From NCBI GenBank assembly GCA_043751715.1, contig JAYUZO010000133.1, positions 1 to 50,091 of the forward strand: DNA of 50,091 nt. Reading direction: 5' to 3'. This stretch comes from JAAFHS01 sp043751715. Lineage in GTDB: Bacteria > Pseudomonadota > Alphaproteobacteria > Rhodobacterales > Rhodobacteraceae. A program made the position numbers and the translations under genes. The notes under the pieces are model-generated. The model was not told the origin of the DNA. It saw nothing but the letters and a program-made list of their open reading frames with translations, and searched no databases. Below, one piece after another: positions 30,772 to 37,505 of this stretch. How positions within the stretch are numbered: position 1 is the first letter of the stretch; each line of letters begins with the position of its first letter.

Positions 30772-32036
30772 GCGGGCACGCGGGTAAGTTCATCTTGCAG
30801 CGCGTCCATCAGCAGATTGGCGTGTTCGGTGCCAAAGGGCATGGGCGGGCGGATTTTCAGGGTGTTGGCGCCCTTGCCGATCTTATTCAGCAGGAACCCC
30901 CGCGCGACCATGCGTTCGATCAGATCCGCCACAAAGGCGGTGGCCGGGGTGCCGTCATCCTGCATGAATTCGATGCCATAAAACTGCCCGACGCCGCGCA
31001 CGTTGGCGAGCATGGGGTGGCGCAGGGCGTGCAGGCGCTCCATCATGTACAGATGGGTGGCTTGGGCACGGGGGATCAGGTCTTCGCCTGCGATCACATC
31101 CAGCACAGCAAGGCAGGCGGCGGCAGACACGGGGTTGCCGCCAAAGGTGTTGAAATAGCCAAACGCATCGCGAAATGCGGCCATCACATCGGGGCGGGCC
31201 AGGACAGCAGCCACCGGGTGGCCATTGGCCATCGGTTTGCCCAAGGTCACAATATCCGGCGCGAACCCTAGCCAATCATGCCCCCATGTATGCGTGCCAC
31301 AGCGGCCAAGACCGGGCTGCACCTCATCGGATATCACCATACCACCTGCGGCACGGATAACCGTGATGGCGGGGTCAAGGAAACCGGGGGTGACATGGGG
31401 CAGGCCTTCGTTGGCAAAGACCGGGCACAGCATCATGCCCGAAAAGCCAACGCCATGCGCGGCCAGATCATCAATAGCGGCGGCGATGTGGGCGGCAAAC
31501 ACCTGCGGTTGGGCAGCAGCACTGCCACCAAGCGGGTGCAGGGTAGAAGGTGATGGCACAAAGCGCACATGCGGGGCATAGCCGCCAATCGGCGGGCGGC
31601 GGGTGGACAGTTGGCTGACGGCGGCAGTGTTGCCGTGATAGGTGTTGTCGGTGGCAATCATGCCCGTGTGGCCAGTCACGGCCTGTGCCATACGCAGGGC
31701 GATATCATTCGCCTCAGACCCGGTGCAGACCATGATCGCTTGGGAAATGCCATGGTCCAGCATGCCCGTCAGCCGTTCAATGTAATCCAGCACGTTGTCA
31801 TGCAGATAGCGCGTATGCGTGTTCAGCGTGGCGGCCTGTGCGGCAATGGCGGCCACAACGCGCGGGTGGCAATGGCCGACGTGGGCGACGTTGTTATAGC
31901 AATCAAGATACCTTTTACCCTGTGCATCCCACAGCCACACGCCTTCACCGCGCACGATGTGAACGGGTGTTTCATAGAACGTTGGCACGTTCGGCCCCAT
32001 CAGGCGGGCGCGGCGGGCGAGCAGGGGTTCAGTCAT
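30768..32036 (-). CDS. Class III aminotransferase / PLP phospho-lyase
   Basis: A 422-residue PLP enzyme of fold type I. Features: CTGSEANDIALRMAQ (phosphate-site Gly-Ser), ISDEVQPGLGRCGTHTW with the cofactor Asp, and VTLGKPMANGHPVAAV with the Schiff-base lysine. It resembles the AGXT2L1/L2 phospho-lyase branch, and its partner gene encodes an APH-type kinase: phosphorylation of a hydroxyl-amine substrate followed by elimination is the expected chemistry. It overlaps arfB by 8 nt at its start and the kinase by 4 nt at its end, so three unrelated functions share one run. Confidence 0.85.
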   Translation of the reverse strand: MTEPLLARRARLMGPNVPTFYETPVHIVRGEGVWLWDAQGKRYLDCYNNVAHVGHCHPRVVAAIAAQAATLNTHTRYLHDNVLDYIERLTGMLDHGISQAIMVCTGSEANDIALRMAQAVTGHTGMIATDNTYHGNTAAVSQLSTRRPPIGGYAPHVRFVPSPSTLHPLGGSAAAQPQVFAAHIAAAIDDLAAHGVGFSGMMLCPVFANEGLPHVTPGFLDPAITVIRAAGGMVISDEVQPGLGRCGTHTWGHDWLGFAPDIVTLGKPMANGHPVAAVLARPDVMAAFRDAFGYFNTFGGNPVSAAACLAVLDVIAGEDLIPRAQATHLYMMERLHALRHPMLANVRGVGQFYGIEFMQDDGTPATAFVADLIERMVARGFLLNKIGKGANTLKIRPPMPFGTEHANLLMDALQDELTRVPA

Positions 32037-32454
32037 CTTCGGTTCCCGGTTTGGCGCGGCCTGATTTCACATCGGCGCGCACGGATTTGGCCACCAGACG
32101 GCGGCGCTGACTGCCAAGGGTGGGTCTGGTGGCAATGCGGGGTTTGGGTTTGATCAGCGCCTCGCGGATCATCTCTGCCAGCCGGTCACGGGCGATTTCG
32201 CGGTTGCGCGCCTGTGACCGCGTGTCTTCCACCTGCAGCACAATCGCACCTTCCAGCGTCCAGCGGCGGCCTGCGATGCGTTTCAGCCGCGCTTTGACGG
32301 ATGCTGCCAACGCAGGGCAACGGTCCGCCTCAAACCGCAGTTCAACGGCGGTGGACACCTTGTTCACATTCTGCCCACCCGGGCCGGATGACCGCACAAA
32401 GCTTTCGGTCAGTTCCCAATCCTGAATGGCGATGGTGTCATTGATCTGAAGCAT
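32029..32454 (-). CDS. arfB: ArfB (YaeJ) ribosome-rescue peptidyl-tRNA hydrolase
   Basis: A 141-residue release-factor-like protein with the GGQ loop (VRSSGPGGQNVNKVST, Gly26-Gly27-Gln28) and a basic C-terminal tail (LIKPKPRIATRPTLGSQRRRLVAKSVR) that enters the empty mRNA channel of stalled ribosomes in characterised homologues. It frees ribosomes stuck at 3' ends of messages independently of tmRNA. No good Shine-Dalgarno site precedes the ATG at 32454, and a strong terminator ends only 23 nt upstream, so expression probably depends on readthrough from the leader region 32478-32671. Confidence 0.94.
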   Translation of the reverse strand: MLQINDTIAIQDWELTESFVRSSGPGGQNVNKVSTAVELRFEADRCPALAASVKARLKRIAGRRWTLEGAIVLQVEDTRSQARNREIARDRLAEMIREALIKPKPRIATRPTLGSQRRRLVAKSVRADVKSGRAKPGTEDD

Positions 32455-32477
32455 AAAGCAACGCTATCCAAGCTGGA

Positions 32478-32515
32478 CGAAAAGAGAAAGGGTCGCCTTT
32501 GCGGGCAACCCTTTC
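32478..32515 (-). terminator. Terminator between mini-ORF and arfB
   Basis: On the minus strand GAAAGGGTTGCC pairs with GGCGACCCTTTC (12 bp, one T-G wobble), loop CGCAAA, followed by TCTTTT. Transcripts reading through reach arfB 23 nt later. Confidence 0.85.
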
Positions 32516-32585
32516 CGAGATCTAAGGAGATGAGCCAGTTAGGCATCAATTCCAATCAGTGGTTTGTTTCACCAGGGGTCTGCCC

Positions 32586-32642
32586 CTAGAAAACACCCCC
32601 CATGACTGTCCCGACACGTCTCTCCAATATCACTCTAGACAC
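32586..32642 (-). CDS. 18-codon mini-ORF with extreme Shine-Dalgarno
   Basis: GTG start at 32642, stop TAG at 32588-32586, product MSRVILERRVGTVMGGVF. AGGAGG lies 7 nt upstream inside a 17-nt perfect complement of the alphaproteobacterial 16S 3' end. The first seven codons include AGA, ATA, TTG and a second AGA, rare in this GC-rich background, while the flanking genes use CGC/ATC/CTG. Strong initiation with early rare codons is the pattern of regulatory or stalling leader peptides. Real translation is not shown. Confidence 0.55.
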   Translation of the reverse strand: MSRVILERRVGTVMGGVF

Positions 32643-32677
32643 TGGATCACCTCCTTTCAATTGGTTGCCGATACCTG

Positions 32678-32706
32678 AAAGTTGGCACAGATTTTGTGTT
32701 TGTCAA
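32678..32706 (-). promoter_or_regulatory. Possible housekeeping promoter for arfB leader
   Basis: On the minus strand TTGACA (32706-32701) is followed after 17 nt by a weak -10 (AACTTT). The -35 is exact and begins 7 nt past the yhhQ stop codon; the weak -10 lowers certainty. Confidence 0.45.
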
Positions 32707-32712
32707 AACAAT

Positions 32713-33330
32713 TTACGCAACTGGTGCGGCAAGTTTCCGAACAAGCACACGGAATGGCACCAGTGCAACAATCGCGAGCAAAAGTTTGACAGCCCAGTCG
32801 GCCACAGCCAGCGACACCCACAAGGGGGCTACGGGGCCAAGGCCAAGAAGTGGCACAGGGCCGGTGGCCCAGCTGACATCCGTGGTCGGATCAAGGATCG
32901 TAAGGGTGGCCGAAAACGCGATGGTAAAGAAGATTGCGGTATCAAGGCTGGCCCCGATCAGCGTGGATACCAGCGGTGCCTGCCACCACGCGCGGCGGCG
33001 GAACCAATCAAACACGGTCACATCCATCAACTGGGCAATCAGAAATGCGGTTGCCGACCCCAGTGCGACACGCAGGGTCACCAGCGGGCCGAACTCACCG
33101 GTGATCTGGGTACCGATCAGCGAACACAGCAAACCCACGCCAAAGCCCGCCAGCACCACCTTGCGCGCGGCCGTGACGCCATACAGGCGGTTGGTCAGAT
33201 CCGTGACCAGAAAGGCGAATGGATAGGTAAAGGCACCCCATGTCAGCCAATCGCCGACAAGGAACTGCACAAGGATGTTAGAGGCCACGACAATTGCAGC
33301 CATCGCCAGCACGGCGGGAAGAAGACGCAT
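32713..33330 (-). CDS. yhhQ: YhhQ-type queuosine-precursor transporter
   Basis: A 205-residue inner-membrane protein of the VUT/YhhQ family, which imports queuine precursors (preQ0/preQ1) for tRNA modification. Six hydrophobic helices are readable, starting AVLAMAAIVVASNILVQFLVG, with the family motif YPFAFLVTDLTNRLYGVTAARKVV and SATAFLIAQLMDVTVFDWFRR. I looked upstream for a preQ1 riboswitch and did not recognise one. Gap of 82 bp to the phytase-like gene upstream. Confidence 0.93.
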   Translation of the reverse strand: MRLLPAVLAMAAIVVASNILVQFLVGDWLTWGAFTYPFAFLVTDLTNRLYGVTAARKVVLAGFGVGLLCSLIGTQITGEFGPLVTLRVALGSATAFLIAQLMDVTVFDWFRRRAWWQAPLVSTLIGASLDTAIFFTIAFSATLTILDPTTDVSWATGPVPLLGLGPVAPLWVSLAVADWAVKLLLAIVALVPFRVLVRKLAAPVA

Positions 33331-33412
33331 GATGTTATTCCGTTTTCACAAGGTTGCGGAGACTTGGCCCAGAACCGGGCGATGGTGGCGATACGCCCGA
33401 ACGGGCGGGCGG

Positions 33413-34309
33413 TCAATCGGCGATGATATATTCAACCAAGGTGGTGCGCAGGAAAAAGCGGAAATTGTCATCCGACACCATGGTCAGGTGCACAGCACCC
33501 GTGTGATCCTGCCAGACAGACAGCCCTTCTAGATTGCCGTGCTGCCCAAGGTACGTTTCAAGAACGGTCTGGCCATCACTGATCCCGTCGTCAGTGACCA
33601 CAAATCGCCGCACGCGGCTTTGAAACCCGGCAAGGCCCTGAAAATTGCGCTCCAGAACATACAGGCGGCCATCGGGGCCAAAATCGGCGGCGGTGGGCAG
33701 GTAGTCACCGGTGCGGGGTATATCAAAGGGCTGGGTCCAAGATGAGCCTGAAAACCGGTAAACCGGAAACGGGCGGCCCAACGCGCCCGAGCGTTCGGGC
33801 AGGGTGTAAAGCGCACCATTGGCATCAATGGCCAGGGCCTCCAACGCGGAATTGGTTTGCATAGCGCGAAATGCACGTGCAACGGGCAAGACTTGGCCGG
33901 CCCCATCCGGTGCAGCATAGCGCATAACGCGGGCGGGGCCTTCTTGCGAGATGAAGATCGTGCCATCAGGGGCGATCGCAATGCCTTCGCTGTCATCATG
34001 TGCGGCATCAAGGGGCAGGCCATCGGCGCCCTTCAAGGGATGAACCGTTACGCCGGTTACACGCAGGATATTGCCGCCGACATCACGTTCAAGTTGCCCG
34101 GTGTACAGGGTGCTGCGGTCGGACAGGGCGGTGAACCCGTTGCCGTCCGTATCAAGCGTAATGGCAGACATGCCGCCAAAGGCCGTGTCGGATTCTGACC
34201 ATTCAAAACTTGTGACCAGCGTTTGCGCCGCGGGTTCACCCGCGCTGACGTGCAACGCCAGACCGGTGGCGGCCAGCGCCGCTAGTCCGAGGAAAGAACG
34301 TTTGCGCAT
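33413..34309 (-). CDS. Exported phytase-like/esterase-like beta-propeller protein
   Basis: A 298-residue protein with signal peptide (MRKRSFLGLAALAATGLALHVSAGEPA) and a phytase-like domain (PF13449 type): GGMSAITLDTDGNGFTALSDRST, DSEGIAIAPDGTIFISQEGPARV, EALAIDANGALYTLPERS, NLEGLSVWQDHTGAVHLTMVSDDN. These repeated Asp/Gly-rich blades suggest a calcium-binding propeller. Enzymatic activity is not established for most members. Its start overlaps the 3' end of mepA by 28 nt, so the two are co-transcribed. Confidence 0.85.
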   Translation of the reverse strand: MRKRSFLGLAALAATGLALHVSAGEPAAQTLVTSFEWSESDTAFGGMSAITLDTDGNGFTALSDRSTLYTGQLERDVGGNILRVTGVTVHPLKGADGLPLDAAHDDSEGIAIAPDGTIFISQEGPARVMRYAAPDGAGQVLPVARAFRAMQTNSALEALAIDANGALYTLPERSGALGRPFPVYRFSGSSWTQPFDIPRTGDYLPTAADFGPDGRLYVLERNFQGLAGFQSRVRRFVVTDDGISDGQTVLETYLGQHGNLEGLSVWQDHTGAVHLTMVSDDNFRFFLRTTLVEYIIAD

Positions 34310-35169
34310 TGGGCGGGCAGATCGGCCATGGTGAAATCACGCGGATGGCGCCGGGGTTCATCGGGTTCTTTAGGCACCTTGTCGGGGTCGGGCGGGTTGA
34401 GATAATCCGTCACCCACCAGTTCAGCGTTTCATCGCAGCCGTTTCCGCCGTTCGAAAGTTCGGCCACTGTTGGCGTTTGCGTCTGGCACGCGGTGGCGCC
34501 CGCCGGGCAGCGCAAGCGCACGTGGAAATGCGTATCATGCCCCGCAACCGGCCGGATCTTGCGCAGCCAACGGTCATCTGCGGGCGTGGCAGTGCGGCAC
34601 ATTTCGATCTTGACGGCGGCGGCCACGAAAATCCGGTCAACGCGGCGGTCAAGCGCGGCAGCGCGCATCAGGGCGTAATGGGCAGCCGTCCAGTTCGCTG
34701 TGACAGACCGCTGATCAGCAGACCGCACGGGGATCGAGCTGATGTCTTCACGTTCAGCGCGGGTCAGGTCCAGCCTGCGCGGCGGCAGCATCCAGATATC
34801 GGCATCAAGCCCGATCTGGTGGCTGGCGTGGCCGCTGGTCATCGGGCCACCGCGCGGCTGGCTCATATCGCCGATATAAAGCCCGGCCCAGCCGACCTTG
34901 GTGGCGGCAACAGACAGTTCGTGCAGATATTGCACCAGCACCGGGTGGCCAAAATTCCGCCCGCGCGACAGGCGCATGGCCTGCCATGTGGGGCCGGTTT
35001 CTGGCAGTTCAACAAACCCCGCACCGCAACCCTTGGCATAGCTGCCAACGGGCATGGGCGATTGGTTTGATGGCGCATCCATCGCACCAAACAGCTGGTT
35101 GGCGCGGGTTTCGGCAAGGGCGGGCAGTGAAAGGCCCACGCACAGGGCAACGGAAATCAGGCGGATCAT
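34282..35169 (-). CDS. mepA: MepA penicillin-insensitive murein endopeptidase
   Basis: A 295-residue periplasmic LAS-type zinc endopeptidase that cleaves D-Ala-meso-DAP crosslinks in peptidoglycan. It has a signal peptide (IRLISVALCVGLSLPALAETRA), the metal-site segments SGHASHQIGLDADIWM and HDTHFHVRLRCP, and three conserved-looking cysteines near the C-terminus. It overlaps the MFS gene by 4 nt (ATGA) at its start and the phytase-like gene at its end. Confidence 0.95.
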   Translation of the reverse strand: MIRLISVALCVGLSLPALAETRANQLFGAMDAPSNQSPMPVGSYAKGCGAGFVELPETGPTWQAMRLSRGRNFGHPVLVQYLHELSVAATKVGWAGLYIGDMSQPRGGPMTSGHASHQIGLDADIWMLPPRRLDLTRAEREDISSIPVRSADQRSVTANWTAAHYALMRAAALDRRVDRIFVAAAVKIEMCRTATPADDRWLRKIRPVAGHDTHFHVRLRCPAGATACQTQTPTVAELSNGGNGCDETLNWWVTDYLNPPDPDKVPKEPDEPRRHPRDFTMADLPAQCANVLSSD

Positions 35170-36512
35170 CGGGTTGGCAACCTTGTGTCATCACCATGCG
35201 GCTTGACCCAAAATAGCAGAACAAACCCAATCAGGAAGAGGCCGATCAAGGGAGCGACCCCAATTGACTGTGATCCGCTGATCTGGGTGGTGATCGCAAT
35301 CAGCAGCGGGGCCAGGAACGACGTGGCCTTGCCGGTCAGGGCAAACAAACCGAACGCCTCGGTCATCCTTGCGGGGTCGGCCTGATGCACCATCATCGTG
35401 CGGCTGGCGGCCTGCAACACACCGCCTGCAGCGCCGATGAGAATGCCGACGATGTAAAAGGCATAATCAGGCAGACGGCTGTCCGCAGCCACCTGCAGGC
35501 CAAGAACGGCGTCACGAGAAATGGAGACAACGGCAAGGGCTGTACAGGTCAGCACAAGCACGGTGGCCATGATAACGGGTTTAGGGCCGAAACGCACATC
35601 AGCCTTCCCGCCAAGCCATGCAAAGATGATGCCAGAGATAATGGCAAGAATGCCGAAAATGCCGATATCGCGGGTTTCCCATCCCAGAACGCCCGCCGCA
35701 TAAATGCCGCCAAAGGTGTACATGCCGTTCAGCGCATCACGGTAGAACATGGATGAGGCCAGATAGGCGGTAAAGCTGGGCCGCGCGGGCAGGGTGCGCA
35801 GGGTGCGCGTCAGGTCGGGAATAGCCTCGCGCAGGGCCACGCCGATGGGCACGGCACCGGGCTGCGGTGTTTCACGCACCCACAGAAAGAACGGGATCAT
35901 GAAGATGATGTACCAGATAGCTGATAGCGGCCCGACTGACCGCGTGCCTTCGCGCGTGTCGGGATCAAGGCCGAACAGTGGGGGATTGCCCAGCAGCGTC
36001 TTGCCGTTCGAGCCATCATCCAACAGCAAAAGCATGATGAGCAGCGTGATGAATCCACCGATGTAGCCAAAGCTGAAACCGGACCCAGACACGCTGCCCA
36101 GATCCTTTTCATCCACCAGATCGGGCATCATGGCGTTGGTGAAACTGGTGGCAAACTCCATCCCGATCAGGCCGATGCCGAACATCAGCATGATGAACCA
36201 GACGTTCAGATGGCCCGGTACGGCGTACCAAAGGGCGGCTGCACCAACCACATACATGATGGAAAACAGCATGATGAACCGCATGCGGCCCCCCGTACGG
36301 TCAGCAACGGCACCAAGCAGCGGTGAGGCGATGGCAATGATGATCCCGGCGGCGGCAATGCCATAACCCCAGACCGATTGCGCGGCACTGCCGTCGCCCA
36401 TGATATCGGCCATGTAGGGGGCAAAGATGAATGTCAGCAGCAGGGTGTTGTAGGGCTGACTGGCGAAATCAAAGAAGTACCAGCCCCAGATGCGCTTTTT
36501 CGCGGTGTTCAT
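35166..36512 (-). CDS. UMF1-type MFS transporter
   Basis: A 448-residue inner-membrane protein with about twelve hydrophobic helices. The start IWGWYFFDFASQPYNTLLLTFIFAPY and the following IAIASPLLGAVADRTGGRMRFI are hallmarks of the UMF1/Atg22-like subgroup, whose eukaryotic relatives export amino acids from vacuoles. The substrate in bacteria is not known. It is coupled to mepA, so a role in recycling cell-wall-derived products is possible but speculative. Confidence 0.88.
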   Translation of the reverse strand: MNTAKKRIWGWYFFDFASQPYNTLLLTFIFAPYMADIMGDGSAAQSVWGYGIAAAGIIIAIASPLLGAVADRTGGRMRFIMLFSIMYVVGAAALWYAVPGHLNVWFIMLMFGIGLIGMEFATSFTNAMMPDLVDEKDLGSVSGSGFSFGYIGGFITLLIMLLLLDDGSNGKTLLGNPPLFGLDPDTREGTRSVGPLSAIWYIIFMIPFFLWVRETPQPGAVPIGVALREAIPDLTRTLRTLPARPSFTAYLASSMFYRDALNGMYTFGGIYAAGVLGWETRDIGIFGILAIISGIIFAWLGGKADVRFGPKPVIMATVLVLTCTALAVVSISRDAVLGLQVAADSRLPDYAFYIVGILIGAAGGVLQAASRTMMVHQADPARMTEAFGLFALTGKATSFLAPLLIAITTQISGSQSIGVAPLIGLFLIGFVLLFWVKPHGDDTRLPTR

Positions 36513-36567
36513 GCCCTGCCCCTGCTGTTTTGCCGATCAAGCCTGAAAAGGTGGCATCTGGCAAGCA

Positions 36568-37098
36568 TCACCGCTGTGGTGGCCACGGGCGCGCAGCTTC
36601 GGCGGTGATCCAGTTCTGCACCCAATCGGGCAAGGCGGGGCTGGCGGCCATGATGCCAAGGGTGGCGGTGGCCTGTGCAGGGGCAATGATGCCGCCCTTT
36701 CCCACCACGGCTGCACGCAGCAACATGTGGCTGGTGCAATCGTTCCCGCGCCAAAAGCTTTGCTCCAGATAAAAGAACCGCGCGTCCCAGCCGATGCAGC
36801 GGCTGACCATGGTCACCTTCTGAAACACCGTCAGGCGGCGGCGATAGCGCGTGGTGTTGCCCGCAACCGTCAGCCCCCAGCCCTGCTGGGCCACGCCTTT
36901 GACAATGCCGATGCGCGCAAACAGCGGCAGGCGGCCCAGATCAAACAGCGTCAGCGTGCGGCCGTTGTTCAACTCGCGCCACGGATCCAGATCCCAGGGC
37001 CAGATGCGGTGGGAGGACACATGCGCATCAAATGGCGCCAAAGGCGGCGCGTTACGGAATTTCAGGATTTCCTTGGCAAGACGAAAGAACGGATACAT
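36568..37098 (-). CDS. Hot-dog-fold acyl-CoA thioesterase-like protein
   Basis: A 176-residue 4HBT-like protein: HRIWPWDLDPWRELNNGRTLTLFDLGRLPLF corresponds to the D-x-D/N-x-H-type active region of this fold, followed by TTRYRRRLTVFQKVTMVSRCIGWDARFFYLEQSFWR strands. AGGAG precedes the ATG at 37098; the upstream extension to 37206 is not family-like. Substrate unknown. Confidence 0.8.
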   Translation of the reverse strand: MYPFFRLAKEILKFRNAPPLAPFDAHVSSHRIWPWDLDPWRELNNGRTLTLFDLGRLPLFARIGIVKGVAQQGWGLTVAGNTTRYRRRLTVFQKVTMVSRCIGWDARFFYLEQSFWRGNDCTSHMLLRAAVVGKGGIIAPAQATATLGIMAASPALPDWVQNWITAEAARPWPPQR

Positions 37099-37229
37099 CG
37101 GCAGCTCCTGTGTGGCGGCAGATGATGCGGGCTGCTGCCCATCGTCAAGCAGAACGCGGCGGAACGCGGTTGCCGTGGCTTGCGGATGAAGGTAGCTGTG
37201 GCACAACAGGTTGTGGTTCAGGAGGATGA

Positions 37230-37505
37230 ATGACCAGCCCGATAGGATTGCTTTTCAACATCGTCTGGTTCGTGATCCTTGCACATGTGATCATAAGCTG
37301 GCTTTTGAACTTTGGCGTGCTGAACGCCCGTCAGCCGCAGGTGGCGCAAATCTGGTCATTGCTGAACCGGATGCTGGAGCCGATTTATGGCCCGATCCGC
37401 CGCATGCTGCCCCCCATGGGCGGGCTTGATCTGGCACCGCTGATCGCAATCATCATCCTGATCGTGCTGCGTGATGTGCTGACGCGTTACACCGGGCTGA
37501 TGTGA
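37230..37505 (+). CDS. YggT-family membrane protein
   Basis: A 91-residue protein with two membrane helices (LLFNIVWFVILAHVIISWLL and APLIAIIILIVLRDVLT) around the YggT core LNRMLEPIYGPIRRMLPPMGGLDLAPL. YggT proteins are linked to osmotic or ion homeostasis and division in various bacteria. GGAGG precedes the ATG. Its stop overlaps the recQ start (GTGA), so the pair is translationally coupled. Confidence 0.92.
   Translation: MTSPIGLLFNIVWFVILAHVIISWLLNFGVLNARQPQVAQIWSLLNRMLEPIYGPIRRMLPPMGGLDLAPLIAIIILIVLRDVLTRYTGLM

Larger units (their letters stand above)
32478..32671 (-). ncRNA. Candidate leader/small RNA upstream of arfB with mini-ORF and terminator
   Basis: On the minus strand this segment starts just after a TTGACA element (32706-32701) and ends in a strong terminator. 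It contains a ribosome-binding site complementary over 17 nt to the 16S rRNA 3' end (32658-32642), an 18-codon ORF, a GGGG/CCCC hairpin directly after its stop, and UCAUCUCCUU (32533-32524), which can pair over 10 bp (one wobble) with the ribosome-binding site. It is either an arfB attenuator leader or a stand-alone regulatory RNA. All elements are seen directly; function is inferred. Confidence 0.6.

Noticed and set aside
32642..32658. 17 nt identical to the 3' end of 16S rRNA, possibly an rRNA fragment
   Set aside because: No other 16S sequence flanks it. On the minus strand it is positioned exactly as a Shine-Dalgarno region for a GTG start, which explains it better.
33331..33412. preQ1 riboswitch before yhhQ
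   Set aside because: The region has a short CGCCCG/CGGGCG inverted repeat but no recognisable preQ1 aptamer pattern or A-rich tail.
32602..33426. 274-codon plus-strand frame over yhhQ
   Set aside because: It is antisense to yhhQ, whose minus-strand translation has clear membrane helices and family motifs.
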